A stretch of 14,272 bases of DNA from DASSKF01 sp035690725. GTDB lineage: Bacteria; Actinomycetota; Actinomycetes; Actinomycetales; Dermatophilaceae. Position 1 is the stretch's first letter; each line of letters begins with the position of its first letter. The notes under the pieces are model-generated. The model was not told where the DNA came from. It was given only the letters and a program-made list of their open reading frames with translations, and ran no database searches. A program made the translations under genes and the position numbers. The stretch spans positions 1 through 14,272 of the forward strand of contig DASSKF010000086.1 in NCBI GenBank assembly GCA_035690725.1. The letters are read 5' to 3'. This document shows positions 1-8,161 of the stretch, one piece after another.

Positions 1-548
1 GGGCTGGTGTCGGAGCGGAAGGGGGTTCCGGTGAGCGCGAGGCGCCGGGTCGCGGGCTCGAAGGCCTCCCGGATGGCGTCGCCCCACGAGCGGTTGTCGC
101 CGCCGTGGTGGATCTCGTCGAGGATGACCAGCGTCGGCGCCGCCTCGGTGCGGGCCCGGTGCAGCATCGGCCGGCTCGCCACGCCCGCATAGGTGACGGC
201 GACCCCGTGGTAGTCCCGGGAGTGCCGCCCCTGCCGGTTGGAGAACCGCGGGTCGATCTGTATGCCGACCCGGCCCGCCGCGTCCGCCCACTGCGTCTTG
301 AGGTGCTCGGTCGGGGCGACGATGGTCACCCGCTCGATGACACCGCGCCCGAGCAGCTCGGTCGCCACCCGCAGGGCGTAGGTCGTCTTCCCGGCCCCCG
401 GCGTCGCCACGGCCAGGAAGTCGCGCGGAGCGTCCGCCAGGTAGCGCTGCAGGGCGTCGGCCTGCCACGCCCGCAACTTGTCCGCCGTGCCCCACGCCGC
501 CCGCTCGGGGAAGGCCGGTGACAGGTGCGAGGCGGCGGACGTACTCAT
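1..548 (-). CDS. DEAD/DEAH-box SF2 helicase, N-terminal part (runs off the left edge)
   Basis: The frame is open from the ATG at 548 to the left edge (182 codons seen), so the C-terminal helicase domain is outside the window. Seen: a Q/W-containing N-terminus (DKLRAWQADALQRYL), Walker A ATPGAGKTT near residues 48-56, a VAPTEHLKTQW segment (motif Ia, about 77-87), the Walker B/DEAH-type box LDEIHHGGD near 143-151, and motif III-like LTGTPFRSD near 172-180. This resembles the Rad25/type III restriction-like group of SF2 ATPases rather than DEAD RNA helicases. The family unwinds or translocates on nucleic acid using ATP; the specific role of this one is unknown. There is no clear Shine-Dalgarno sequence, but a TAACCT hexamer lies 9 bases before the ATG, so translation is probably near-leaderless. 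It is divergent from the AhpD-like gene. From memory, such helicases often lie near DUF3039 genes in actinobacteria. Confidence 0.88.
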   Translation of the reverse strand, partial: MSTSAASHLSPAFPERAAWGTADKLRAWQADALQRYLADAPRDFLAVATPGAGKTTYALRVATELLGRGVIERVTIVAPTEHLKTQWADAAGRVGIQIDPRFSNRQGRHSRDYHGVAVTYAGVASRPMLHRARTEAAPTLVILDEIHHGGDNRSWGDAIREAFEPATRRLALTGTPFRSDTS

Positions 549-557
549 AGGTCGTCG

Positions 558-563
558 AGGTTA
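558..563 (-). promoter_or_regulatory. Putative -10 element (TAACCT) for the DEAH helicase
   Basis: On the minus strand TAACCT fits TAnnnT and ends 9 bases before the ATG at 548, which would place the transcription start within a few bases of the start codon. No convincing -35 was found. This is a pattern-based inference. Confidence 0.3.
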
Positions 564-657
564 ACCGACGCGGGCCCGGCACCCCTGACCGGACACTCCC
601 GCCGAGCAGTGCCGTGCCCGAACGCTTTTGCCCTGACCGGCGCTCGCCGGGACGGCG

Positions 658-663
658 TACCGT
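658..663 (+). promoter_or_regulatory. Putative -10 element (TACCGT) for the AhpD-like gene
   Basis: TACCGT fits TAnnnT and lies 7 bases before the ATG at 671, so the message is probably leaderless. A weak -35-like CTGACC at 633-638 is 19 bases upstream. No Shine-Dalgarno sequence precedes the ATG, which agrees with this reading. Confidence 0.35.
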
Positions 664-670
664 GCGAGCC

Positions 671-1153
671 ATGACCACCCGACTTGACCTCCAGGAGACC
701 ACCCCGCACGTCTACCGCCGGATGGGCGCCCTCGAGCAGGCCGCCCACGAGGCGTGCACCAGCTCCGGCATGGACCCGGGGCTCTACGAGCTGGTCAAGA
801 TGCGCGCCTCGCAGATCAACGGCTGCGCCTTCTGCCTCGACATGCACAGCAAGGACGCGCGGGCCGGTGGGGAGAGCGAGCAGCGCCTCCACACGTTGAG
901 CGCATGGCGGGAGACGTCGTTCTTCACGGAGCAGGAGCGGGCGGCGCTGGCCCTGACCGAGCAGGTCACCCGGATCGCGGACGGCGGGGTGGACGAGCAG
1001 GTCTGGGCCGAGGCCGACAAGCAGTTCGGGACCGAGCAGCTGGCCGCGCTCATCTGGGGGATCGTCGCGATCAACTCGTGGAACCGGATGGCGATCAGCA
1101 CCGGCTCGCCGGAGCCGGGGTCCTACCAGCGCCAAGCGCCGCAACAGGGCTGA
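671..1153 (+). CDS. Carboxymuconolactone decarboxylase family protein (AhpD-like peroxidase)
   Basis: A 160-residue protein with the AhpD-core active-site motif: Glu40, Cys52, Cys55 and His59, with the exact E-x11-C-x2-C-x3-H spacing of AhpD alkylhydroperoxidases (NGCAFCLDMH). In that family the CxxC pair is redox-active and the Glu/His relay activates it, so a cytosolic thiol-dependent hydroperoxide reductase is the likely activity. The substrate and electron donor are not shown. The length fits single-domain members of the family. The start was set at the ATG at 671 because family homology begins there (MTTRLDLQETTPHVYRRM) and a -10-like hexamer lies just upstream; the open frame extends further 5' to 614 without homology. 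The gene stands alone, divergent from the DEAH helicase and convergent with DUF3039, with a strong hairpin after its stop. Confidence 0.93.
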   Translation: MTTRLDLQETTPHVYRRMGALEQAAHEACTSSGMDPGLYELVKMRASQINGCAFCLDMHSKDARAGGESEQRLHTLSAWRETSFFTEQERAALALTEQVTRIADGGVDEQVWAEADKQFGTEQLAALIWGIVAINSWNRMAISTGSPEPGSYQRQAPQQG

Positions 1154-1190
1154 GCGCCGCGGCGCGCAGTGCCGGAGCGGGCCGGACGCT

Positions 1191-1221
1191 CGGCGACGGG
1201 CGTCACTCGCTCCCGTCGCCG
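1191..1221. terminator. Strong inverted repeat between convergent genes (likely bidirectional terminator)
   Basis: A perfect 10-bp inverted repeat, CGGCGACGGG at 1191-1200 and CCCGTCGCCG at 1212-1221, with an 11-base loop. It starts 37 bases after the AhpD-like stop and overlaps the last codons of the convergent DUF3039 gene. A weaker hairpin (GAGCG/CGCTC arms) lies at 1171-1194. There is no U-tract, as is usual in high-GC actinobacteria, so termination is inferred from position and stem strength. Confidence 0.5.
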
Positions 1222-1571
1222 CCGTCCTGGGGGGCCCGCAACCCGTCGTAGATCTCCTTGCAGATCGGGCACACCGGGAAGCGGTTCGGGTCCCGACCCG
1301 GCACCCAGACCTTCCCGCACAGCGCGGTGACCGGCTCCCCCGACAGCGCGCTCTCCAGGATCTTCTCCTTGCGCACGTAGTGCGAGAAGCGCTCGTGGTC
1401 GCCCGGCTCGGCGTACTCCTCCTCGACGGCCTCACGCTCGAGCACGGCCGTCCGCTGCGGGAGGCGGGCCGGCTCCGGCTCCGGCGTCGTGGGGTCCGAG
1501 GGGGCACCGGGAGGGTCCTGCGCCGCCGTCTCGCGCTGCCGCTGCGACGTCGCCCGTGTCATACCGGTCAT
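1203..1571 (-). CDS. DUF3039 domain-containing protein (probable small zinc-binding protein)
   Basis: A 122-residue protein with an unstructured, Pro/Glu-rich N-terminal half and the DUF3039 core at about 60-110: RFSHYVRKEKILESALSGEP followed by LCGKVWVPGRDP and PVCPICKEIY. Cys85, Cys101 and Cys104, with His59 or His64 as a candidate fourth ligand, suggest a zinc-ribbon-like metal site; this is inference from residue spacing. The family is conserved in actinobacteria but has no function known to me. The ATG at 1571 was chosen; an ATG at 1562 is also possible. A TAGACT hexamer 6 bases before 1571 favours the first as a leaderless start. It lies 15 bases downstream of the YqgE gene and could be the last gene of that operon as well as having its own promoter. 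Confidence 0.9.
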   Translation of the reverse strand: MTGMTRATSQRQRETAAQDPPGAPSDPTTPEPEPARLPQRTAVLEREAVEEEYAEPGDHERFSHYVRKEKILESALSGEPVTALCGKVWVPGRDPNRFPVCPICKEIYDGLRAPQDGGDGSE

Positions 1572-1577
1572 GGGGCG

Positions 1578-1583
1578 AGTCTA
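1578..1583 (-). promoter_or_regulatory. Putative -10 element (TAGACT) for DUF3039
   Basis: TAGACT on the minus strand lies 6 bases before the ATG at 1571, inside the short YqgE-DUF3039 gap. It suggests a leaderless internal promoter within the operon. The -35 region is weak. Confidence 0.3.
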
Positions 1584-1586
1584 CGG

Positions 1587-2153
1587 TCAGTTCATCGAGG
1601 GGTCGTCCGGGAAGGTCGCGACGAGGGCCAGGTTGCCCCGCTGGCGGCGCAGCACCTCGACCCACAGGTGCTCGGGGTCGTCCGTGAAGGCGTCCCGTGG
1701 CTCGGCGTCGACGACGTACCAGCCGCCGGCGCGGACCTCGTCCTCCAGCTGCCCCCCGGCCCACCCCGAGTAGCCCGCGAAGATCCGCAGCCCGGCCAGC
1801 TCCGGCATCACCACCAGCGGCGGGGTGTCCAGGTCGACCAGCCCGAGGCCGCCGAAGAGGAGCCGCACCCCCATCGGCTCGCGTGCGTCGCCGGGCACGG
1901 TGACCAGGCCGAGCGCGGAGTCCAGGCCGACCGGACCGCCCTGGAAGAGCTGGGCGGGCGGCGTGACGTGCGCCTGCCAGTCGGGCAGCACCGCCTCCAC
2001 CGAGGCGTCCAGCCGACGGTTGAGCACGATGCCGTGGGCGCCCTCCTCGTCGTGGTGCAGCACGAGCACCACGCTGCGCGCGAAGACGTCACCCGTGGTG
2101 TTGGGCGTGGCCACCAGCAGCTGGCCCGTCAGGAAGCTCGACACACCACGCAT
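1587..2153 (-). CDS. YqgE/AlgH family protein (DUF179)
   Basis: A 188-residue protein, the usual length for this family, covering it end to end: SFLTGQLLVATP at 6-17, VVLVLHHDEEGAHGIVLNR at about 28-46, FQGGPVGLDS at 70-79, RIFAGYSGWAGGQLEDEV at about 123-140, and the typical C-terminal LVATFPDDPSMN. The family is widespread and cytosolic; AlgH was first linked to alginate control in Pseudomonas, but its biochemical role is unsettled. The start was set at the ATG at 2153, preceded by AGGGG with 5-base spacing; a GTG two codons upstream would sit too close to that site. It begins 34 bases after the RNA helicase stop, so the two are probably co-transcribed. Confidence 0.95.
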   Translation of the reverse strand: MRGVSSFLTGQLLVATPNTTGDVFARSVVLVLHHDEEGAHGIVLNRRLDASVEAVLPDWQAHVTPPAQLFQGGPVGLDSALGLVTVPGDAREPMGVRLLFGGLGLVDLDTPPLVVMPELAGLRIFAGYSGWAGGQLEDEVRAGGWYVVDAEPRDAFTDDPEHLWVEVLRRQRGNLALVATFPDDPSMN

Positions 2154-2158
2154 TGTCA

Positions 2159-2163
2159 CCCCT
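2159..2163 (-). promoter_or_regulatory. Ribosome binding site of yqgE (AGGGG)
   Basis: AGGGG on the minus strand, 5 bases before the ATG at 2153. It decides for this ATG over the GTG two codons upstream, and it is one of the few clear Shine-Dalgarno sequences in the left half of the window. Confidence 0.6.
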
Positions 2164-2187
2164 GCCGCCGGTGTGCCGGCCGCCCCC

Positions 2188-3795
2188 TCAGCGCGCGGTG
2201 CGGGCCCCTCGCGGCCGGCCGCCGCGCTGAGCGCCGCTGCGCTCGCCGCGCGGCGCGCCGTTGCGCTCGCCGCGGCCGCCGGCGCCACGGCGGGGGCCGC
2301 CGGGGCGGCCACCGGGGGCGCGCTGCCCCGTCCGGCGCGGCGGGTCGAGCAGCCGCTGCACGACGTGGTCGGGCACCGCGTCGCCCGTGGGCGCACTGCC
2401 GCCGGTGGCGGCGACGAGGTCGTCCCCGGGACGGGCGCGCTCGGGGCGGACGCCCTCGAGCCCCGCCTCGCGCGCGACCCGCTCCATGGTCCGGCGCTGG
2501 TGCGGCAGGGCGAGGGTGACCACCGTGCCGCGCTCCCCCGCACGGGCCGTGCGGCCGGCGCGGTGCAGGTAGTCCTTGTGGTCGGCCGGCGGGTCGACCT
2601 GCAGCACGACCGATACGTCGTCGACGTGGATGCCCCGGGCGGCGACGTCGGTGGCGACGAGCACCGGCAGCTCACCGTCCCGGAAGGCGGCCAGGACCCG
2701 GTTGCGCGCGCCCTGGCCGAGTCCGCCGTGCAGCGAGGCGGCCAGCACGCCCTGCTCGCGCAGCTGGGCGGCGATGCGGTCGGTGCCGAGCTTCGTGCGC
2801 GCGAAGATGACGGTGCGGCCGGCGCGGTGGGCCAGCTCGGCGGTGATCGCCTTCTTGTGGTTCGGCTCGACCAGCAGGATGCGGTGCTCCATCGTCGTCA
2901 CGCTCGCCGTCGCGGCGTCGGTGGAGTGGGTGACCGGGTCGGTGAGGTAGCGCTCGACGACGCCCTCCACACCGCGGTCCAGGGTGGCCGAGAAGAGCAG
3001 CCGCTGCCCGCCGGCCGGGACCTGGTCGAGGATGGAGGTGACGTCCGGCAGGAAGCCGAGGTCGGCCATGTGGTCGGCCTCGTCGAGGACGACCACCTCG
3101 ACCCGGTCCAGCCGCAGGGCCTCCCGGCCCAGCAGGTCGAGCAACCGCCCGGGCGTCGCGATGAGCAGGTCCACCCCGCGCTCGAGGGCCTGCAGCTGGG
3201 GGGCGTACGGCATACCGCCGGCGACGAGCTTGTGCCGCAGGCCCAGGACCTGCACGAGCGGCCGCAGCGCATCACTCACCTGCATGGCCAGCTCGCGGGT
3301 GGGGGTGAGCACGAGGGCGCGGGGGCGGCGCGAGGTGGCCCGGCCGCCGTCGGCCAGGCGCGCCAGCGTGGGGAGCCCGAAGGAGAGCGTCTTGCCGGAG
3401 CCGGTCTGGCCGCGACCGAGCACGTCGCGGCCGGCGACGGCGTCCGGGATCGTCGCCGCCTGGATGGGGAAGGGCGTCGTGATGCCGTCGCGGGCCAGGC
3501 GGTCCACCAGGGCCGCCGGAAGTCCGAGGGAGGCGAAGCCGGAGTCCCCCCGGGGGGCTGGGGCGCCACCGTTCGTCGGTCGCGGGGCGGGTCGGGTGCC
3601 ACCGGCCGCGCGCGGGGAGGGGCGGCTGCCGCCACGTGCCGACCGCGGGCCGGGCCGGCCGCCGTCACGGGCCGGACCCGCCGTGGGCGGGCGCTGGGCT
3701 CCCTTGCGGGGCTTGCGCGGTCGGTTGGCCTTGTCGGCCGCGCTCCAGCGGGCCTTCTTGCCGGTGCGGCGGGCGGACGGGGTGGACGTGCTCAT
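2188..3795 (-). CDS. DEAD-box ATP-dependent RNA helicase (RhlE-like)
   Basis: A 535-residue protein with all core motifs in order: Q-motif region GFASLGLPAALVDRL...TPFPIQ (86-112), motif I GQTGSGKT (129-136), Ia PTRELA (165-170), Ib TPGR (214-217), II DEAD (238-241), III SAT (269-271), V ATDVAARG (381-388) and VI HRAGRTAR (411-418). It carries a basic, low-complexity N-terminal extension (about 1-84) and an Arg/Gly-rich C-terminal tail (about 487-535), both typical RNA-binding additions. Motif I has Gly where most members have Ala (AQTGSGKT). The family remodels RNA in ribosome assembly, cold adaptation or mRNA decay; which applies here is not visible. The Shine-Dalgarno sequence is poor, and a GC-rich hairpin ends 19 bases before the ATG, hinting at structure-dependent translation. 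It is probably the first gene of an operon with yqgE. Confidence 0.95.
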   Translation of the reverse strand: MSTSTPSARRTGKKARWSAADKANRPRKPRKGAQRPPTAGPARDGGRPGPRSARGGSRPSPRAAGGTRPAPRPTNGGAPAPRGDSGFASLGLPAALVDRLARDGITTPFPIQAATIPDAVAGRDVLGRGQTGSGKTLSFGLPTLARLADGGRATSRRPRALVLTPTRELAMQVSDALRPLVQVLGLRHKLVAGGMPYAPQLQALERGVDLLIATPGRLLDLLGREALRLDRVEVVVLDEADHMADLGFLPDVTSILDQVPAGGQRLLFSATLDRGVEGVVERYLTDPVTHSTDAATASVTTMEHRILLVEPNHKKAITAELAHRAGRTVIFARTKLGTDRIAAQLREQGVLAASLHGGLGQGARNRVLAAFRDGELPVLVATDVAARGIHVDDVSVVLQVDPPADHKDYLHRAGRTARAGERGTVVTLALPHQRRTMERVAREAGLEGVRPERARPGDDLVAATGGSAPTGDAVPDHVVQRLLDPPRRTGQRAPGGRPGGPRRGAGGRGERNGAPRGERSGAQRGGRPRGARTAR

Positions 3796-3814
3796 GCAGG
3801 GCTCGTTTCAGCAG

Positions 3815-3833
3815 GCGCCGGTGGAGCCGGCGC
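3815..3833 (-). promoter_or_regulatory. Hairpin in the 5' leader of the RNA helicase gene
   Basis: A perfect 7-bp stem (GCGCCGG / CCGGCGC) with a 5-base loop, ending 19 bases before the helicase ATG. Such a stem close to the start could limit ribosome access and be opened by the helicase itself or by temperature. The structure is seen in sequence; the role is inference. Confidence 0.45.
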
Positions 3834-3902
3834 AGGGCGGTCGGGCGGTCGGTAGGCACGCCTCGAGTCGCCGTTCGCGAGCGGTGGTGAGAGCGGACCT
3901 CA

Positions 3903-3917
3903 GGTGCGCGGAGCACC
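3903..3917 (-). other. Small stem-loop in the helicase leader
   Basis: GGTGC and GCACC arms (5 bp) with a 5-base loop, four bases from the larger stem-loop at 3921-3941. Alone it is weak; it matters as part of a run of four hairpins. Confidence 0.3.
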
Positions 3918-3920
3918 CGG

Positions 3921-3960
3921 ACGGCCGAGGGAGTCGGCCGTGGGCCCGGAGCACCGGGCC
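3921..3960. terminator. Tandem GC-rich hairpins after the VanZ-like gene
   Basis: Two adjacent perfect inverted repeats. One has arms at 3921-3928 and 3934-3941 (ACGGCCGA / TCGGCCGT, 5-base loop). The other has arms at 3943-3949 and 3954-3960 (GGCCCGG / CCGGGCC, 4-base loop). They begin 12 bases after the stop of the VanZ-like gene, the position expected for the terminator of the malic enzyme-VanZ operon. There is no U-tract. They could also act as a leader attenuator for the RNA helicase downstream. Confidence 0.5.
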
Positions 3961-3972
3961 GCTCCAAGGATA

Positions 3973-4364
3973 TCAGCGCGCGAGGCGTCTCCCGACCACC
4001 GCGACGGCCACCCCGAGCACGATCCCGGCCAGGTCGGCCACCGCGTCCCACACGTTGCCGTCGCGGTGCGGCAGCAGGACGTGCTGGACGAGCTCGCTCA
4101 GCGGGGCGTGCAGCGCGAGGGCGAGCAGCACCCACGGCCATCGGCGGAGCGTGGCGACGAGCGCCGGGAGGCCGAACACCGAGGCGTGGACCACCTTGTC
4201 CAGCCCGGTCACCTCCACCCTGCCGGGCGCCGACGGGGCGTAGAGCACCAGGAGCTGCAGGGCCACCAGGACCGTGAACAGCCCCGGCCACAGCCGGTGG
4301 CTGCGGCTGTCCCGCTCCGGCGCCTGCCGCGGCTGGTCCGGCCCCTCGTGTCGGGGACCGCCCA

Positions 4365-4365
<1 letters not shown>
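3973..4365 (-). CDS. VanZ-like family membrane protein
   Basis: A 130-residue protein with a charged N-terminus and about four hydrophobic segments (near 26-44, 58-72, 75-90 and 105-125). It carries the VanZ-type pattern: GLDKVVHASVFGLPAL at 54-69, HAPLSELVQHVLLPHRDG at 86-103, and the acidic turn DAVADLAGIVLG before the last membrane segment. VanZ gives low teicoplanin resistance in enterococci, but most homologues are uncharacterised envelope proteins, so no resistance is implied. Its ATG shares one base with the malic enzyme stop (TGATG), a classic sign of translational coupling. No obvious functional link to malate metabolism is visible. Confidence 0.85.
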
Positions 4366-5900
<1,535 letters not shown>

Positions 5901-5907
5901 GAGGGAC

Positions 5908-5913
5908 ATTGTC
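5908..5913 (-). promoter_or_regulatory. Putative -10 element (GACAAT) for the malic enzyme gene
   Basis: GACAAT on the minus strand ends 7 bases before the ATG at 5900, matching the spacing of the other presumed leaderless starts in this window. The first base deviates from TAnnnT and no clear -35 was found. Confidence 0.25.
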
Positions 5914-5976
5914 GCGGACGACCCGCGGGGACGGTGCAGCACCACCTCCGGGCGCGTCGCGGCCGTGGCCGGGCGG

Positions 5977-8037
5977 TCAGTCCGGGGGCGCCAGGGCCAG
6001 GTCGACCCGCAGCTGCGTGCCGACGCCCACCTCGACGAGCGCCATCCCGTTCGCGGGGTTGGTCACCGCTGTGCGCGAGTCGGGCACGGCCTTGAGCTCG
6101 TAGCGCCCGGGCGCGAGGTCGGGCACGCGGTAGGCACCGGTCGCATCGGTGAACACCCGCGCGCCCTCGGCCCCCGCCACGGGGTTGCCGCCGGCGTCGA
6201 CCGGGATGACCGAGATGGCCACGGGCTGGACCGGAGGGGGCGCGCCGTCGTCGCGCCGACCGTCACCGTCGGTGTCGGAGAAGGCGGTGCCGCTGATGCT
6301 GGAGCGCACCACGCCCGCGTCCACCTGCACCGAGCCGCTGCCGGCGACGGAGAACGCGGCGCTGTCGCCGGTCGCGCCGACGTCGGAGTCGGTCGAGGAC
6401 GCACCGGGGGCGGCGCCCGAGGAGGCGGTGAAGGCGGCGCCGGTCACGACGACGTGCAGCGTGTAGCCGCTGCCGGCGGGGACCTGGCCGAACCGGAAGG
6501 TCCCGAGGTTGCCCTGGTCGCTCGACGTCTGCTGGCTCAGCGTGCCGCCGCCGACGGTCACCGGCGCCCCGTTGCGCCACAGCTGCACGACGGCGCCGCC
6601 GACACCGGGCTCGCCCGCGTCCTGCTGCCCGTTGCCGTTGCTGTCGTCCCACACCCAGCCCGACACGACGCCCGGCTCCGGGGCCGGCGGCGGTGGCGGT
6701 GGCGGGGTCGTCCCCGGATCGGTGGACGGGCCGGTCGGGGTCGGCTCGGGGGAGCTGGTCCCGGGCGGCGACGTGGTGCCGGAGCCCGGTCGGCTCGTGC
6801 CCGGGGTCGGCGACGAGTCGGACGACGGTGTCTTCGGCGGCGCCGGCGCGGTGCCACCGGTGCCGGTCTGCGCGCCTCCGCGGCTCGGCGGGGAGGTCCG
6901 GGTGGGGCGGGGCTCCGGTTTCCCGGACGTCCCGGTCGGCCGGTCCGTCTCGGACCGGCCGTCCGTCCCCGAGGAGGTCCGTCCCGACGGGGACGGCGAG
7001 TCCCCGGTCCGGGACGACGGTGACGTCGGCGACCCGGCGAGCACCTGCGGCCCGTCGTGGTCGCGCTTGCCCTGCTGGTCCCCCCGTGCGGGCGCGGGCG
7101 AGTCCGTGGGCTGTCGTGGGTCGCTGGTCGGGACCGGCCCCGGCAGCGCGGACGACACGGAGACGCCGTCGCGGTAGGCCATGCCCCAGGTCAGCACCGA
7201 GCGTACGTAGGACATGGACGCGTTGTAGCGCAGCACCGCGTCGGTGAGCCCGGGCACGGTGCGCAGGTCGGCGCTGCCGGCGCACAGGTAGCGGGCGGCG
7301 CCCAGCGCCGCGTCGTAGACGTTGTTCGGGTCCCGGACGCCGTCGCCGTTGCCGTCCGCGGCGACCGCGGCCCACGTCGAGGGGAGGAACTGCATCGGTC
7401 CCACGGCCCGGTCGTACCGGCTGTCGCCGTCGAACCTGCCGCCGTCGCTGTCGGTGATCACGGCCGTGCCCGGGAGGGACCCGTCGAGGCGGGGTCCGAG
7501 GATGGCGCCCCGCGTGGTGCCGCCGCCGTCGACCCGGCCTCCGGCGGCGTGGCCGGACTCGATCCGGCCGATGCCCGCCAGCAGCCACCACGGCACGTGG
7601 CAGCCGGGTTGCTGCTGTCGCTGCGCGGCTGCCGCCGAGCGGTACGCGTCGAGGACGACGCCCGGTATGCCGGCCACGGCGCCCTGCATCCGGGGCGGCA
7701 GCTCACCGTGCAGCGCGGTGGCTCCGAGAACCTCGGCAGCGGCCCGGTCGCGACGGGAGACCGGGTGACGCAGCTGGTCCCCGACGCCGTGCCCGTGCCG
7801 GGCGGACGGCAGGGTGCCCTGCCGCCACGAGGGCGGGCGCAACCGGGGATCGGCGGCCGGTGCCGGCGTGGCACCCACGGCGCCGCCCGACCAGGCGATC
7901 GCCACACCCGTGGCAGAGCTGTCGTGGTGCCCCGCGTCGGTGACCGCGCCCACCGTGCCGGTCGTCGCGGCGGTCGCGAGGACCGCCCCGAGCGCCCCCG
8001 CCATGACCGGCCGACGTCCCGGCCCCCGTGTCGCCAT
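5977..8037 (-). CDS. Secreted MltB-like lytic transglycosylase with two C-terminal SdrD B-like domains
   Basis: A 686-residue exported protein that should cleave the peptidoglycan glycan strand. Order: basic, hydrophobic signal sequence at 1-34 (MATRGPGRRPVMAGALGAVL...); SLT/MltB-type catalytic domain at about 112-290 with catalytic Glu160 in AGIGRIESGH, AVGPMQFLPSTW at 211-222, the DGNGDGVRDPNNVYDAALGAARYLC signature at about 228-252, and LRYNAS at 269-274; a Pro/Ser/Thr/Gly linker at about 297-455; then two beta-sandwich modules, SGWVWDDSNGNGQQDAGEPG (459 onward) and SGTAFSDTDGDGRRDDGAPP (582 onward), each opening with a calcium-type DxxGNGxxD/DxDGDGxxD loop. No LPXTG or other anchor is seen at the C-terminus. 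Cys146 and Cys252 may pair. The ATG at 8037 follows GGGAG with 5-base spacing; a TTG at 8049 is less likely. It may be monocistronic. Confidence 0.92.
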   Translation of the reverse strand: MATRGPGRRPVMAGALGAVLATAATTGTVGAVTDAGHHDSSATGVAIAWSGGAVGATPAPAADPRLRPPSWRQGTLPSARHGHGVGDQLRHPVSRRDRAAAEVLGATALHGELPPRMQGAVAGIPGVVLDAYRSAAAAQRQQQPGCHVPWWLLAGIGRIESGHAAGGRVDGGGTTRGAILGPRLDGSLPGTAVITDSDGGRFDGDSRYDRAVGPMQFLPSTWAAVAADGNGDGVRDPNNVYDAALGAARYLCAGSADLRTVPGLTDAVLRYNASMSYVRSVLTWGMAYRDGVSVSSALPGPVPTSDPRQPTDSPAPARGDQQGKRDHDGPQVLAGSPTSPSSRTGDSPSPSGRTSSGTDGRSETDRPTGTSGKPEPRPTRTSPPSRGGAQTGTGGTAPAPPKTPSSDSSPTPGTSRPGSGTTSPPGTSSPEPTPTGPSTDPGTTPPPPPPPAPEPGVVSGWVWDDSNGNGQQDAGEPGVGGAVVQLWRNGAPVTVGGGTLSQQTSSDQGNLGTFRFGQVPAGSGYTLHVVVTGAAFTASSGAAPGASSTDSDVGATGDSAAFSVAGSGSVQVDAGVVRSSISGTAFSDTDGDGRRDDGAPPPVQPVAISVIPVDAGGNPVAGAEGARVFTDATGAYRVPDLAPGRYELKAVPDSRTAVTNPANGMALVEVGVGTQLRVDLALAPPD

Positions 8038-8042
8038 CGCTG

Positions 8043-8047
8043 CTCCC
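8043..8047 (-). promoter_or_regulatory. Ribosome binding site of the lytic transglycosylase gene (GGGAG)
   Basis: GGGAG on the minus strand, 5 bases before the ATG at 8037. It supports this ATG over the upstream in-frame TTG at 8049, which would overlap the site. Confidence 0.6.
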
Positions 8048-8071
8048 AAGCGTGTGCCCGTCTTGTCCGCG

Positions 8072-8077
8072 AGCCTA
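8072..8077 (-). promoter_or_regulatory. Putative -10 element (TAGGCT) for the lytic transglycosylase gene
   Basis: TAGGCT fits TAnnnT and sits 34 bases before the ATG, inside the 124-base gap after the copper oxidase gene. It would give a leader of about 28 bases containing the GGGAG site. The -35 is not clear. Confidence 0.35.
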
Positions 8078-8161
8078 GGTGGGGGCTGGGTGACCCGCCA
8101 GAATTCCTCGAAACTCCCGGAGAAATCTCAGGTGACGGGCAGTGCGGTGGGCAGGAGGCCC

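Noticed and set aside
1825..3855. A 676-codon plus-strand open frame opposite yqgE and the RNA helicase
   Set aside because: Low-complexity Arg/Gly/Ala/Val-rich translation with no motifs, whereas the minus strand encodes two complete, recognisable proteins over the same bases.
5901..5945. GTG start at 5945 for the malic enzyme
   Set aside because: GGAG directly abuts the GTG, so spacing is wrong, and the added 15 residues do not resemble the family N-terminus.
8038..8161. A c-di-AMP (ydaO-type) riboswitch before the lytic transglycosylase gene
   Set aside because: Such riboswitches precede wall hydrolase genes in actinobacteria, but this gap is short and lacks the conserved segments I would expect.
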